Below the pieces are notes generated by a model. It was not told the DNA's origin and ran no database searches. It was given only the letters and a program-made list of their open reading frames with translations. The position numbers and the translations under genes are program-made. A stretch of 64,000 nucleotides of DNA from Amyelois transitella (taxonomy: Eukaryota; Arthropoda; Insecta; Lepidoptera; Pyralidae), in the NCBI RefSeq assembly GCF_032362555.1, contig NC_083510.1, positions 2,507,501 to 2,571,500 on the forward strand, written 5' to 3'. This document shows, piece after piece, positions 20,985-39,099 of the stretch (position 1 is the first letter of the stretch; each line of letters starts with the position of its first letter).

Positions 20985-20990
20985 TTTATT
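20985..20990 (-). terminator. Candidate TSR1 poly(A) signal
   Basis: AATAAA on the minus strand begins two bases after the TSR1 stop codon. If used, the 3' UTR would be very short. Other AT-rich hexamers lie farther downstream. Confidence 0.4.
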
Positions 20991-20991
20991 T

Positions 20992-23900
20992 CTACGACTC
21001 CATCGTATCTACACTCTTGTTGTCTCTGTCTGTCACTATACAATTTTCGTAGGTCCATTTCGGGAACATTCGCTTGTAAAGGTTGAGAAGCACTGTGTCC
21101 TGCGACTTCAGCTGCGCGTCGAACACGCATTTCATGTGGCCGTGAGTTCCTGAGAAGAATTATGAAACAGTTAATTTGTGTTAATTATTTTGGTTAACGA
21201 TAAAAACTCACTTTTCTTGGATATCGTAAAAAGCGACTAAGGAATATTAATAAAAAAGTAATTATAAAATTTGGGATTCCTCTTGTAGGCAATGAGCTAG
21301 CAACCTGTCACTATTTGAATCTCAATTTCATCATAAAGCCATACAGCTGAGTTTTTTTAAGAACGTTGGCTCTGTCTACCCCGCAATATAGACGTGTATA
21401 TATATATATTTACTTATCTATGTAGGTCGAAATATATCACATACCTAATGGTTCCTTTATGTGTCCCGTGCGACCATACTTAGTTCTCAGTTTGCACGGC
21501 TTGAAGTATTGCACGTCTTCCCGGTTGAAGAACATGAAGCGTATCACAGCTGATCTCTTGTGTACCTGTCGCAACATATGAAAACGTATGAAGAAACTTT
21601 AAACTTTGACTTTACAGTGGCATGCAGCATAATCATTGTTCATAAGAAAAAGCTGAAAGTGGCCTATCATTCTTTTCAAGATTGTTGGCTCTGTCTACCC
21701 CGCAAGGGATATAGACGTGATTATATGTATGTATGTATGTATAAGAAAAATTAAAGCTAAACCAGGGATTAAGTTTTTTTTTTAATAAGATAAAGCCAAT
21801 ATATGTACATGCTTACGATTAAAGTACGTTAACTTAATACTTAACAATACTAATAAATATTGTTTTATAAAAGTTATGAATGTGGATGAAGCGAAGGAAG
21901 TATGCAGAGATCGTGGCAAGTGGAAAGAGGTAGTCTCTGCCTACCCCTCCGGGAAAGAGGCGTGATTTTATGTATACATGTATGTGATATAAAGGGCGGC
22001 GAATGGCGCGCAATTCATTGCTACAGTCAGAAAAACTAAGATATATATAAAACTAGAGGCCGCCCGCGACTTCGTCCGCATGGAAACCCTATCAATCCCG
22101 CGGGAACTCTGGGATAAAAAGTAGCCTATGTGTTATTCTGGGTCTTCAGCTACCTACATATCAAATTTCATGGTAATCGGTTCAGTAGTTTTTGCGTGAA
22201 AGAGTAACAAACATCCATACAAACTTTCGCCTTTATAATAGTAGTAGGATTACCTTGTATGGATGTCCAGAAAGAACAATCCTCTTTACAACGAGCCTGT
22301 CGGGGTTGCACGACAACAACACTCCCGATGCTAGCAACTGCAATTTAGTATTTCTTTTCTCCTGCAAAAATAATTGAATTGAATACATTTTTTTTTTTTT
22401 CAAAATTTGATACAAGGTTGATACCTTGTATTTACTATTTGACGTCACAACACTTTAATCTAATAATCATTTATTTTGAATGTTATTTTGAGTGCCGTGT
22501 GGTGGCCGGCAACAATAGAAAAAAATAATAGGACCATTCCATCTCTCTCCCATGGATGTCGTAAAAGGCGACTAAGGGGTAGGCTTATAAACTTGGGATT
22601 CTTCTTTTAGGCGATGGGCACTGTCACTATTTGAATCTCAATTCTATCTTAAAGCCAAATAGCTGAACGTGGCCTATCAGTCTTTACAAGACTGTTGGCT
22701 CTGCCTACCCCGCAAGGGATATAGACGTGATTATATGGATGTATGTATATTTTTTTTTTTTTTTGAAAATTAGATAAAAATTTTCACTTTTTGCCGTCAC
22801 AATACTTAAATCTTATAATTATTTATTTTGAAATGTAATCATGAAATTGAGGCAAATATGGCCTCAAGCTTTGCAGCTTAAATTAAGCATTTTTAATTTT
22901 GAATGAATATAACTTTATTGAACAGAAGAAAAATATCATACCTTGAAACAAAGAACTGTTGAGGGGCTAAATTGGATTGGAGCGTAAAACGAAGCGACGC
23001 AAGTGGATGCTGGCTGGAAGAACCTCTCGTACTGCAAAAAAAAAGTAATTCATAATAATTATCACAGAATTATATTCCTTCTAACACACGAAACAGAACA
23101 CTTTTTTCTTACCTACTGTATTTTATTTATATGTAACTTTCTTTAACTATCTAATTCTATGGACACAGAGAAGAAATATGCAAAGTTCCGCAGAACTGAA
23201 CTGTCGTTTCTATTTTTATTTTTTTAAGTAATTCCTAAACATATGTATATAAATCTACGAAAACTAACAACATCATTAAATAACATAATAATTAAAAATT
23301 TAATGCTATATTTTCCTCACCTTATGTTTACTTCCATTAGTGTGCTGACTGAATATCGGATTCACGATGAACCTCCTATATCCCACTTGGAATATCAGCC
23401 TCTCTTTGCTCTTTATAGGCTCGTCACTTGCGCCTGTTCTCTTCAGAACTACATTCATAAGGGACATCTTATGTTCGTGAGGAAGAAGACCGAAGGCCGC
23501 TAAGGGAGCGTTGGGGTTTGAAGAGTTGAAGGCGTTCCACAGGTCTTGGCGGACGTCTTTAACGTGGACTGTTATGTAAAATCCGTACTGTAATTAGAAA
23601 TGTGTAGGTATATTTAAAGATGTTAGACCTATTAATGCTCAAACAATTCACTGAAAGGTTTATTACGTTAGGTTGTTACAACATGTGCACCTGTTATGGA
23701 AAAACATGTGTGCAAATTCTAAAGGCACAAAATATCTTGTAGTCCCCATATTTAGATTTTAAAATTGAGACAACATACCTACAGGAACGAAAAGCACAAA
23801 ACACTATGGTATGTTCAAAAGCTTCCATAATATAAAGTATTAATACATACCTACTTAAAATAACGCCTGTTTCCCACAGAAGCAGGCAGAGACTACATCA

Positions 23901-26674
23901 TTAGACAGAGCCTACATCTTCAGACAGAGACTACATGTTTCCACTTGCAGGGCTCTTCTTTCGAAAACTGCCACATTCAAATTTCAACCCTTCACATTCA
24001 TAAGTGTTTTCATGCAAGCTCGTCGGTTTCATGTGATTTAGTTACCATAATAAATTAATTCTTACCATATTAACAAGACTATCCTCATTCTCCTTAAACA
24101 CCCTCCTCCTTGTCCGCTCGTAGTTCTCAAACTGGAATATCCGCGCGAAATCCGCCGGTAAATTCTCTTTGGGGTCCCACGGGGATGTCCTGAACGACTC
24201 CAAACCTCGATAGCGCATGAACCGCTCCCTTGCTGGCAAGTCTCGAGGTGTATCGACCTGGATTTGAAAATTCATACTCTTATTTCTCTTCTGTGTGAGA
24301 AATTTAGACTTGTCTAGTGACAGGCAGAATGTAAGTAATAACATGTAAATCTTAGCAAGGACTAAACACTACTTATTAAATTTTAATTATCATTTTATTT
24401 AAATTCAAGCAGAAAATTTTCTTGAATCCACCTTCGTAGCTGACCTTTGACAACTACATATAAAAGAACAAGGATGTTTTTCTTGTTCAATACACAGTTA
24501 TGAAAATGAAATTTTTGATTGTTTTTGGCCAGATCAAAACACCAATGATTTTTACCTCATCTGGAAACTGTTGATCTTCCTTTGCCGCTACCAATTTCTG
24601 AAGCATCTCCTGTTCTTCTTGAGCATCAATTGTAGCATCGTACTTCTCATCACTTATCGCCACTTCAGATTCTGTCACAGATTCAAAATCATTATCTTCT
24701 TCAGCCTCTTCCACATCTGAGTTGTCTTCCTCGCAAGACATGAAGTCTTCTTGCTCTTCCCCATCACTGTCACTGCCTTCTGAAGCATCCCCTTCCGCAT
24801 CAGATTCGACGATCCAGGCAGCTTGGTAGTCTGACCAGCCTTTTGGAACTTTCACTTTGAGCTTTTTTTTCTTAGTCTGTAATCACATATTTATTTACTC
24901 AAATTAAAAAAGTACTTTTAGTGAAAGTAATAATAGAAACCAATAAACATTTGACAATGAAAATTTGTGCTAAACATTTAGATTACACGAATTAAGTTAC
25001 ACTGTAGCAAACATCACAAATAGTTTTATGGATATCAATCCAATTAAATTATGGTGATAAACATTAATAATTAATACTTATGATTTACATTGAATAAATA
25101 CTTTTTTTGCAAAATTCCAAAAGTTTTTTAGCATTTGTAATTGATTTTCAGTTAATTGGCTTTTCACAGTAAGATTGTAAATAACTTTACCTCCAAGTTA
25201 GCTTGTTCTATTTCTTCCTCAGTGGGCCAGGTTTGTTCGGCATCCATCGGATCCGGTATATTCTCAGAAGCCAAACTCTCTTGTTTAGCTGGATCTGCTA
25301 CTTGCAGAACAGACACCTTCGTGACTTCTGCATCCATAGCATCTACACCAGACTTTCCATTTTCTTTACCCAGATTCAATGGATGAGGATCTTCAAGGCC
25401 ATCAATCCTAGACATTTGGAAGTCACCCAGTCCAGTAATATGGATCAAACCATTAACATTAAGTGGCATTCCTCTTAAGTAACCACTAATTTTTAATGTA
25501 CCATTTTCACCCTCTGTATCAGGTACATACTCGACTTCTTCAGCTAACATGTACGGCCTCTTTTCTCTGTGATGTAAGATGTTACGTTTCTGATTGCCAA
25601 TCCTACGTAAAACATTCAAGCCATCTGAACTTTTGTCCAATTGTAAGACTTTTTCATTTGGCAGCCATTTGGATATGAGTTTTTGTACATTTTGTTTTTC
25701 TGATGTTCTTTTTTTGGGGTGTACACCTTCTATGTCCATGGCAACAACCACTGGAGTTGGCATGCCCTGGGCCATAGATAGGGCAAGGACCTTTTCCCCC
25801 CATTCATCAACAGGTTCATCAAGGGCAGAACTAACATAAAGAACAGTGTCTGCAATTTTCAAGGCATCCAGTAAAGCAAATTCATTGTGAACTTCAGGAC
25901 AAATAAATGAGAAGCGTTGTTTGAAGTTTGGCAAACTGTAACAAAGATTAAATTGATATGAAAAACCAAATAAGTGGAAAGATGCAGTCTCTCTGTCTAC
26001 ATAAAGAGATGTGAATTTATGTATTTATGTATATATGAATAACGAAAAACTTGAAAAATGTACTAAGGTAAGCTAGTACCTAGATAATGTTTGTTTCTGT
26101 AAGTAACTTCTTTGTTTCTTACCCACATTATACTTGTTATTTGAAATGAAGACTCTCAAGATTATATTTTGTCATATAAGAATTCCTTGCCAAATACTTT
26201 AAGAGGTGCACTACTACCCTTGTATTAACTTACCTGACGTGCAGGATACCATTTTCTGACTGTGTTACAACCGCACCTTCGGAACAAGTCTTCAGAATTA
26301 CAAGAGCGGACTGCACATCCAGCTGAGCATTTAGAGGAACCACGCAAACCAAAAACGGAGGAAAGCGACTGCCACCTAAAGCTCGCTTTTTGGCTAAAAC
26401 TTCCTCTCGCTTATTTTTACGAAGCTGCAGCGCTTGATGCCGACGCTCGTCTTTCTTAAGCACGTGGCGATTACGTCGGACATACTCCTTAACATTGACC
26501 TTTCCTGCAAAAGAAATAAGATTTCAGAACAGGGCCAAAACCTTTATCAAAATGTAGGTAAATAGTCCGGACATAACCTTTAACAGCCGCTGCAATCCCG
26601 CGCTTAGAACGATGGCGAGATTTATGTGCCTTATTGCTTTGCTTTAGTTGGCCAGGACGATGAGCTTGCTGCAT
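20992..26674 (-). CDS. TSR1: TSR1, pre-rRNA processing / 40S maturation factor (10 exons, 789 aa)
   Basis: Exons in transcript order: 26674-26578, 26504-26234, 25935-25191, 24876-24556, 24257-24066, 23587-23321, 23031-22942, 22361-22254, 21565-21445, 21149-20992. All junctions are GT-AG and in phase, and the total of 789 aa compares with about 804 in human. The N-terminus (MQQAHRPGQLKQSNKAHKS) is the TSR1 signature. Exons 2-3 hold the GTPase-like fold without a usable nucleotide site, as in the family. Residues about 390-432 (exon 4) are a long acidic linker. The C-terminal half carries conserved blocks such as KRIVLSGHPYK and IKEPLGTHGHMKC. TSR1 is a Bms1 relative that holds the late cytoplasmic pre-40S particle in an immature state. 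An AATAAA lies only 2 nt past the stop. Confidence 0.96.
21209..21410 (+). mobile_element. Family A copy, diverged
   Basis: Lies in the last TSR1 intron and ends in a TATATATATA tail instead of TATG. Confidence 0.8.
21650..21743 (+). mobile_element. Family A copy, 5'-truncated
   Basis: The 3' third with an intact (TATG)n tail, in a TSR1 intron. Confidence 0.87.
21871..21986 (+). mobile_element. RTE-type LINE tail fragment
   Basis: Close to the 8458-8581 copy, in a TSR1 intron. Confidence 0.85.
22048..22250 (+). mobile_element. Family D repeat
   Basis: CCGCCCGCGACTTCGTCCGC to CTTTCGCCTTTATAATAGTAGTAGG. Its right end lies just downstream (genomic left) of the TSR1 exon donor at 22254. Confidence 0.75.
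22492..22750 (+). mobile_element. Family A copy, near full length
   Basis: 5' end GTGCCGTGTGG to tail GATGTATGTAT, followed by a T-run, in a TSR1 intron. Confidence 0.9.
23845..24034 (-). mobile_element. RTE-type LINE tail fragment, degenerate
   Basis: Recognisable by CAGAGACTACAT, TTTCCACTTGC and TGCAAGCTCGTCGGTTTC; a short internal triplication of the 'cagacagag' part is present. Confidence 0.65.
25971..26037 (+). mobile_element. RTE-type LINE tail fragment, degenerate
   Basis: AAGTGGAAAGATGCAGTCTCT and a TTATGTATTTATGTATAT tail, in TSR1 intron 2. Confidence 0.6.
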
Positions 26675-27009
26675 TGTAGGAAATTATTTTAACTGTGTAA
26701 ATTACATGTATATTTATCTACAAAATCAAAACACACATGGCATGGCAGAACGAAACCGACTAATACAAATTATATGATGTGACACTTGTGACAGGACACC
26801 GACAATGACAGTGACAATTTGTGATCGTTTATTCATCATAATTGCATAAATTCACGAATAATAAAATATAGTCAATAGATAAGCGGTCTCAATTAAGTCA
26901 CACAAAATCGCTGAAGGTAAACCAAACGCTGATAATGATACTGAACCTTAATTCATATGTATCTGAGAGTCATAAAGTATAAATGAAAATAAATGTAACT
27001 AATTATAAA

Positions 27010-27313
27010 TCTACATACATACATAAAATTACGCCTCTTTCCCGGAGGGGTAGGCAGCGACTACCACTTTCCACTTGCCACGATCTCTGCATATTTCCTT
27101 CGCTTCATTCACATAACTCTCTTCATGCAAGCTCGGCGGTTTCGGGTACTTTTGACCTGACCCTTCACCAGGACGTCCTTAATTTGATCAAGATACGTTC
27201 GTCTAGGTCTTCCCACTCCGACCTTTCCCTCCACACTCTCCTTGTATATCTGCTTAGTCAACCTGTTTTATTCATCCTCTCCACATGACCGAACCATCTC
27301 AACATATCCTATA
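27010..27313 (-). mobile_element. RTE-type LINE, 3' end of the ORF and tail
   Basis: Read on the minus strand, it encodes a piece like the C-terminus of RTE-class endonuclease/reverse transcriptases ([41 protein letters not shown] in shifted frames), then CGTAATTTTATGTATGTATG. Stop codons and frame breaks make it a dead fragment. It lies in the divergent region between TSR1 and Sec61 alpha. Confidence 0.85.
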
Positions 27314-27930
27314 AATCTAATGAATTGAAACAAATAAAATAATTATAAGTAAGATCGTTTGACATATTCGTAAACATTTTCCACTGACAGGTCATACGAT
27401 CTATAAAATCTGATAGCGTGCCCAAAATAATGGCCGCATTGCCCCTTTAAATTGCAACACTTATTTTTTGGGAAAAGCTCTTTTTGCCTATCATGACAAA
27501 TCTTGAAAGAAACGGCCCCAACGGTCCTAGCGTTTCCTCTGCAAACGGCACAAACAAGTTGCCTATATCGAGACTACTCTATTTGCGACGCTTGTGATAT
27601 TCCGCCGATATTGCTGCGCCACATACGTTCTCACAAGTCTGTCATTCCATCATCGCGTAGTAGCCATTGGCTCTAAAGCAGCCGCTACGTTCGCGCTTTC
27701 AAAGGTCAATTGTACTGTGGCGTGCACTGCGACCGACATCATCAGTAAGATAAGCCGTGGTGGCCGATGCTATTGACTTTATCTCCACAAGTATCCGAGG
27801 TACCCCTATTCCCAGTGAATGCACGAGGACTATGCATAATAATCTATGTACTTGGAAATGCATGAATGCATCATTATTAATTCAATTATATTTTAATTAT
27901 CTGGCAACATTACAAACGCCAACATCACAG

Positions 27931-27960
27931 GTCACGTGACATGACGTTGTGGACGTGTCA
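27931..27960 (+). promoter_or_regulatory. ACGT-core cluster in the TSR1/Sec61 alpha divergent promoter
   Basis: Three ACGT cores occur within 30 bp: GTCACGTGAC (a palindromic E-box), ATGACGTTG and GGACGTGTCA. They lie about 150-180 bp upstream of the Sec61 alpha ATG. Such cores bind bZIP factors (XBP1, ATF/CREB) and bHLH-ZIP factors. Sec61 alpha is a known unfolded-protein-response target, so an XBP1 role is plausible but unproven. Confidence 0.4.
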
Positions 27961-28108
27961 TTTGTGGACAGCTCGTTGGCGGCGTTGCGCAGGCTCTTTC
28001 TTGCTAAAAGTCTTAGTGGAGTGTTACTAATGAACAAAAGTTGAATGGTTTTACTCGATTTGATCAGTTGATAATTTAGTTAGGATAGTTAAATCGCAAT
28101 AAATCAAA

Positions 28109-34597
<6,489 letters not shown>

Positions 34598-34650
34598 GGA
34601 GAAAAACTCACGGATTGGCCGAAAATTTCAGCCAATACGTAACTAAGTCG

Positions 34651-34731
34651 CGTCGCGGAAAACGCTGCGCAGTAATCGATTTCTTTTCTATTTTTCGTAA
34701 CGAAGTTATCTGCGCAGCGTTTTACGCGGCG
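34651..34731 (+). other. Long GC-rich hairpin in the Sec61 alpha 3' UTR
   Basis: Arms 34651-34672 and 34710-34731 (22 nt each) pair with one mismatch and one potential G-U pair. They are separated by a 37-nt AT-rich loop. The core arm is AAAACGCTGCGCAG. The structure begins about 54 nt after the stop codon, in otherwise AT-rich UTR, so a folded RNA element is plausible. Confidence 0.65.
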
Positions 34732-35181
34732 GAGTGGTGTTGTGTGCGTGGATACGCGTGTGTGGGTTATATGCTAATTTATATGAGATGAACTTTATAA
34801 TAAAATAATTTACGAGAAGTACACACGTTGTTTTTGTCGATGCTCCGCTATAACTCCTTTCGAGCAAACTTTTTTAATACTTTTATAACTTGTTGTTCTT
34901 AGTTGTTAAGTAAATAAAATCCAACTTTGTTAAGATTAGTCTTACAAAACTTAATTATTTACTTAAGTTCGCGTTGGATTAGACTTTTTGTAAAAGACAT
35001 TGTTAAAGCAGGTTTATTTGTATATATTTTGTGTTGTGAATAGTTATCGTCGAATGCATATCAAAATTAAGCACATATTATATTCTGTCGAGTCGAATGT
35101 CAGAACGAATATGTGGCCACATCGCAACCCATGACACGACCAGTAAAGTATTTATACCTAATATAAATTAGAACATTTTAC

Positions 35182-35187
35182 AATAAA
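35182..35187 (+). terminator. Candidate Sec61 alpha poly(A) signal
   Basis: AATAAA followed by a T-rich stretch (ATGTTTTTCTTT), about 590 nt after the stop. Earlier A/T-rich hexamers at about 34798 and 34914 are alternatives. Confidence 0.45.
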
Positions 35188-38100
35188 TGTTTTTCTTTAT
35201 TTCTAAAAACCATTCACTTTTATTTTCCTTTGTATTTTTAAGAGTGAAAATTATCGAGTGAAACCAAGTAATAGTTTTGTTATTTAACTTTATTCTCCTC
35301 ACTAGACATGCAAATACAAGACAAAAGAAAACAATTCACAAGTTTCCCTCAAAACCTTATAACAAAACGTCTCACGACTAAATATAGTATTGGTAACAAA
35401 TTTTTATATACAATAAACAATCTGCGTGCGTTGTAAGGGAAGGTCAATATTTTATCTGATAAAAAAGTATGCAAGGGGGAGTTGAGTGTGGAAAATAACT
35501 GAAGTTTGAACCAGATTGGTAAGAGATCGAACAAAACAAAAATGGGTACCTACCTAATCAAGGCAACATTTCTCCATACAAACGTATACATTATTTTCAT
35601 CGAAGTTTGAACTAAAAGCTTTTTTACATCATACAAGTAACAGTAATTTCTTATGTAACAAATATTTTTACTAAAGCCCATAAGTATTTGTTTTTTTTTA
35701 ATGACGTAGTGTATATACTAATCTACGTCATTTAAAAAAACTTTCGGTTTAATTTCGTATATTTATATCGAGTTACAAGTGTAGAGTTTATATCGAGAAA
35801 TGTTTTAAGTATTCCATCTTCAGTGTATCTAATTTCATTGTCTACATTTCTAAACTTTGTAAAGGGAACTTTGAAGAATTTTTCGACCAAAACGAAGAAA
35901 TGAGATTATGCAGACAATAGGATTAGACGAGTAAATAGGTTAATGTGCCATGAATAATGTACATTTACATTTCGTGAGCTTACTGATAAATGGCACAACA
36001 TTAACGGCACCTTACATTACTTAGGACCATGTCTACCATTCCAAAATTAGGTTGTTTTAATGCCTTTTATCAATATTTGTTTGAATATTGTCATATTTTT
36101 TTAATAATCATATTTGTATCCTTTTAGATTTGTAGTTCAGTAAATTATCAAACAATCCATATCCATTTTAGAAGGTTAGACATAAGTCCAAATAGGCACT
36201 TTGATTAGGATCACCCGAGGAAACTTATTGCTTTGATTTATAATTTGAAGTTGCTCAAGCTTACGCTTGGTCCCTTACCATTGTGGGATTAGCATTTGGC
36301 AGTAACGTGCTTATTTAAGTTCTTCAAATAACCTAAATCCAAAGTTTTCGTAATTTTATAAAATTTTGAATTAACGACTGCAAATAAAATTCGAAATATA
36401 TTACTTCTACTCTGGTTTATATTGCAACGTTACGGAAGACTTACTACAACAAATTCGATTCTACACACGTTTGAGAGCTTTTAGGGTCATGCAGATTGCA
36501 TTCACTGGGCTATCGGGCGGGGGCGTGAAAATTAATACAAATTTTGAGAACGTAACCATGAACTGATTAGTTGAAAGGATGACAATAATGGACTTTCAAT
36601 ATTCTGTACAAAAAGTTTACTCGTCTCCACTGAAAAATATGTTCTCATGTTGTTCGATGTTACGTCGGATACAAAATGGCCGACGTAAATCTAATCAAAC
36701 TTAGCGATTTTACGTTCGAATAATTATCACCTTCAATTTTGTGTGCCCATATGGTACGTCGATTTCCTTACGTTATCTGCACAACCCTAAGCTCCTTTAT
36801 TCTATTAAACTCGGACTCTGTCAATCAAATTATCTTTAAATGTTAATATAATATTGATGGTTCTACTTCAACCAACTCTAAATTCGTTAACAGGGCAATA
36901 TCGCTTTGAAAGAGCGTAAAGAGTAGTGTCGTTTCATTTCACCTCACGCAGCACTCGTAAAGATATTAATCCATCTTAGTTCATCACACTCAAGAGATCA
37001 GTCTCATTTTCTTAGCCAGGTGTCATCAAACCAATAAATTCCATTTTTCTAACAATACAGAACACATCGGATCGGATCGTTGAATATTCTTGTTATTTGT
37101 ATGCACATTCGCTGCAGGCGCGCGTTGCCGCACTTGTATGAGTGTTCTACATACAAATACTAAGAAATACAACCGTCGTCGTATCACCGACTTGGATTCG
37201 CATTTCGGGTCGTATCACTCAGAACTTTGATCTCATTATAACGGTCAATAACAGTTAGAAATTAATCAATATCCCAAGCAAAACTATTCTATAAAATTTG
37301 AAACTTAACTTTATTTTGTTAATTCCATACCCATTTCTGTACTCCGTGTGAGGATTTCTAGTGATTATATTTCTAGTGCTCCAAGAATAAGTTCACAAAC
37401 AAATCCTGTATTGTTTCTAATTCAACAATAAAATATTTTTCATGTAAATCGATTGGTGAAATCGTCAATAAGAAGCACTTTATCACTATTTTGCATAATA
37501 GTTATATACACAGCTTAATATTTTCTAGTGCTTCAATATTTGTTCTGTGGGATAGTGTTGTATTCATTACAAATTTGTGTAGGCTAATTTTTTTTTGAGT
37601 AAAAATATTTTTCAACTGTACAACCTTACTAAAAAACTAAACGAGATATGTGTGCAATGAAAACATTTATTAATTTAACAACAAATTTGAGAAGAAAAAT
37701 AAAAATAACGAAAAGAATTTAAACAACAGTGCCAATCTACCTAATAGTTTGGGATATAATGTAACTGGAACATTGTGAAATTTCCATTGGTAAATTAAAA
37801 ACTAAAAGTTGTTTACAATTTTTATCGGTATGTATTTTCGAGGCATAAGAGCAATTTGATATGAACAACTTTAGTGTGCTATATTATTAGTTCGGTTTTT
37901 AGTATATCGTACCACAGATAATATTAGTTAACTATGTGTTTGAGAGGACAAGAAATGCGCGATACTGCGTCGTCATAGTAACAGACAGATTATCATGATA
38001 ATAATTCTATATATCTGTGAATATGCAGAAATAAATTAAATAGCAATAGTACGGAACCCAGTATGAGTGAGCCCAACCCGCAATTGATCTGTTTTTTCTT

Positions 38101-39099
38101 TGATAAAAGTTGCTCATACAGCTCCACAAGATAATATAATTTGACTCATTATATTGAGTTCCAGAATAATCTGTTAAAACAATTAAAAAGCAAAATGAGT
38201 AATATCAATACAATGGGCTAAAATTTCGAAACGTTTATCGATTGTCAAAAATATTAAACTAAGTATATGCAAAGTATTTAAAAAAGGTGACTGAACCAAT
38301 AATATAATAAAATATAATCTAAAAAATAACAACAAAAACCAATTTCAAGCCGCACCAGGCAACTATCGCAGGACTTACTTAACTACAACGCTATAGTGAT
38401 TTGCTAATTATCAATCTTTATCATTTGTACATGCGTATAATAGCACTTAAAATATTACCGCTACGATTACTTCTATGATCCGAACTTAGTCAGAATGGTA
38501 ATTTAGAATGTCGTTGGCTGATCCATATGTAAACCTGAGGCATACATGCGTACCCAAGTCTACCTCCATGGGTACCCTATACAAAAACAATAGGCTACGT
38601 AATACTTCACAGTTACAAAATAAATTCATATTCATTGATAAATGTGAGAGAAAGTACCCATTCTTTTCAGAGTTGCAGCAACAATAAGCATTTGAATATA
38701 TTCGCATGAAGCATATTCTGAAAGCTGAAAGTACATTTGAAATCACCATTGCAAATGCTTTTCGTATAAGCAATACATGGTGTAGTACTCGGATACACAT
38801 GAAGGTTTCCAAATGCAGACAGGTTACAATTCTATACAGGCCTCCTTTAAGATATATCACACCTAAACACAATCTATCACTTTTTACAGTCACAATAATA
38901 TGTTCACTCGGTTTAGGTATAAAACTATTTCGGAGGGCTTTAGTCTAACAATACAACGCCTACGACAGGAGACATCTCGATGCAAATTAATGCGCGCCAT
39001 GCCGTCAGCTCGCCTCGCAAACACTGAAAATTTTTAATTTCCATACAAAGCAGCAAGACGACGCACCGTTAGTCTAGGGTATTACGTTAATATTGCGTG
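35188..39099. other. Intergenic between convergent Sec61 alpha and midnolin
   Basis: AT-rich, nearly free of the dense repeat families, with only the inverted repeat at 35691-35740 noted. No gene was recognised. The right part probably holds the midnolin 3' UTR. Confidence 0.55.
35691..35740. repeat. Short AT-rich inverted repeat
   Basis: Arms of about 18 bp (T-run plus AATGACGTAG and its complement plus A-run) surround a 12-nt loop, downstream of Sec61 alpha. Confidence 0.75.

Larger units (their letters stand above)
26675..28108. other. Divergent TSR1/Sec61 alpha intergenic region
   Basis: It carries both promoters. The left part is AT-rich, the RTE fragment occupies 27010-27313, and a more GC-rich stretch (27540-27790) precedes the ACGT cluster. 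A CTCTTTCTT motif at about 27989 could be a TCT/TOP-like initiator for Sec61 alpha. Confidence 0.55.

Noticed and set aside
27010-27313. Functional RTE reverse transcriptase gene
   Set aside because: Only the 3' end remains, with stops and frame changes.
36000-38500. Hidden gene between Sec61 alpha and midnolin
   Set aside because: No ORF with coding character, splice pattern or RNA gene structure was found.
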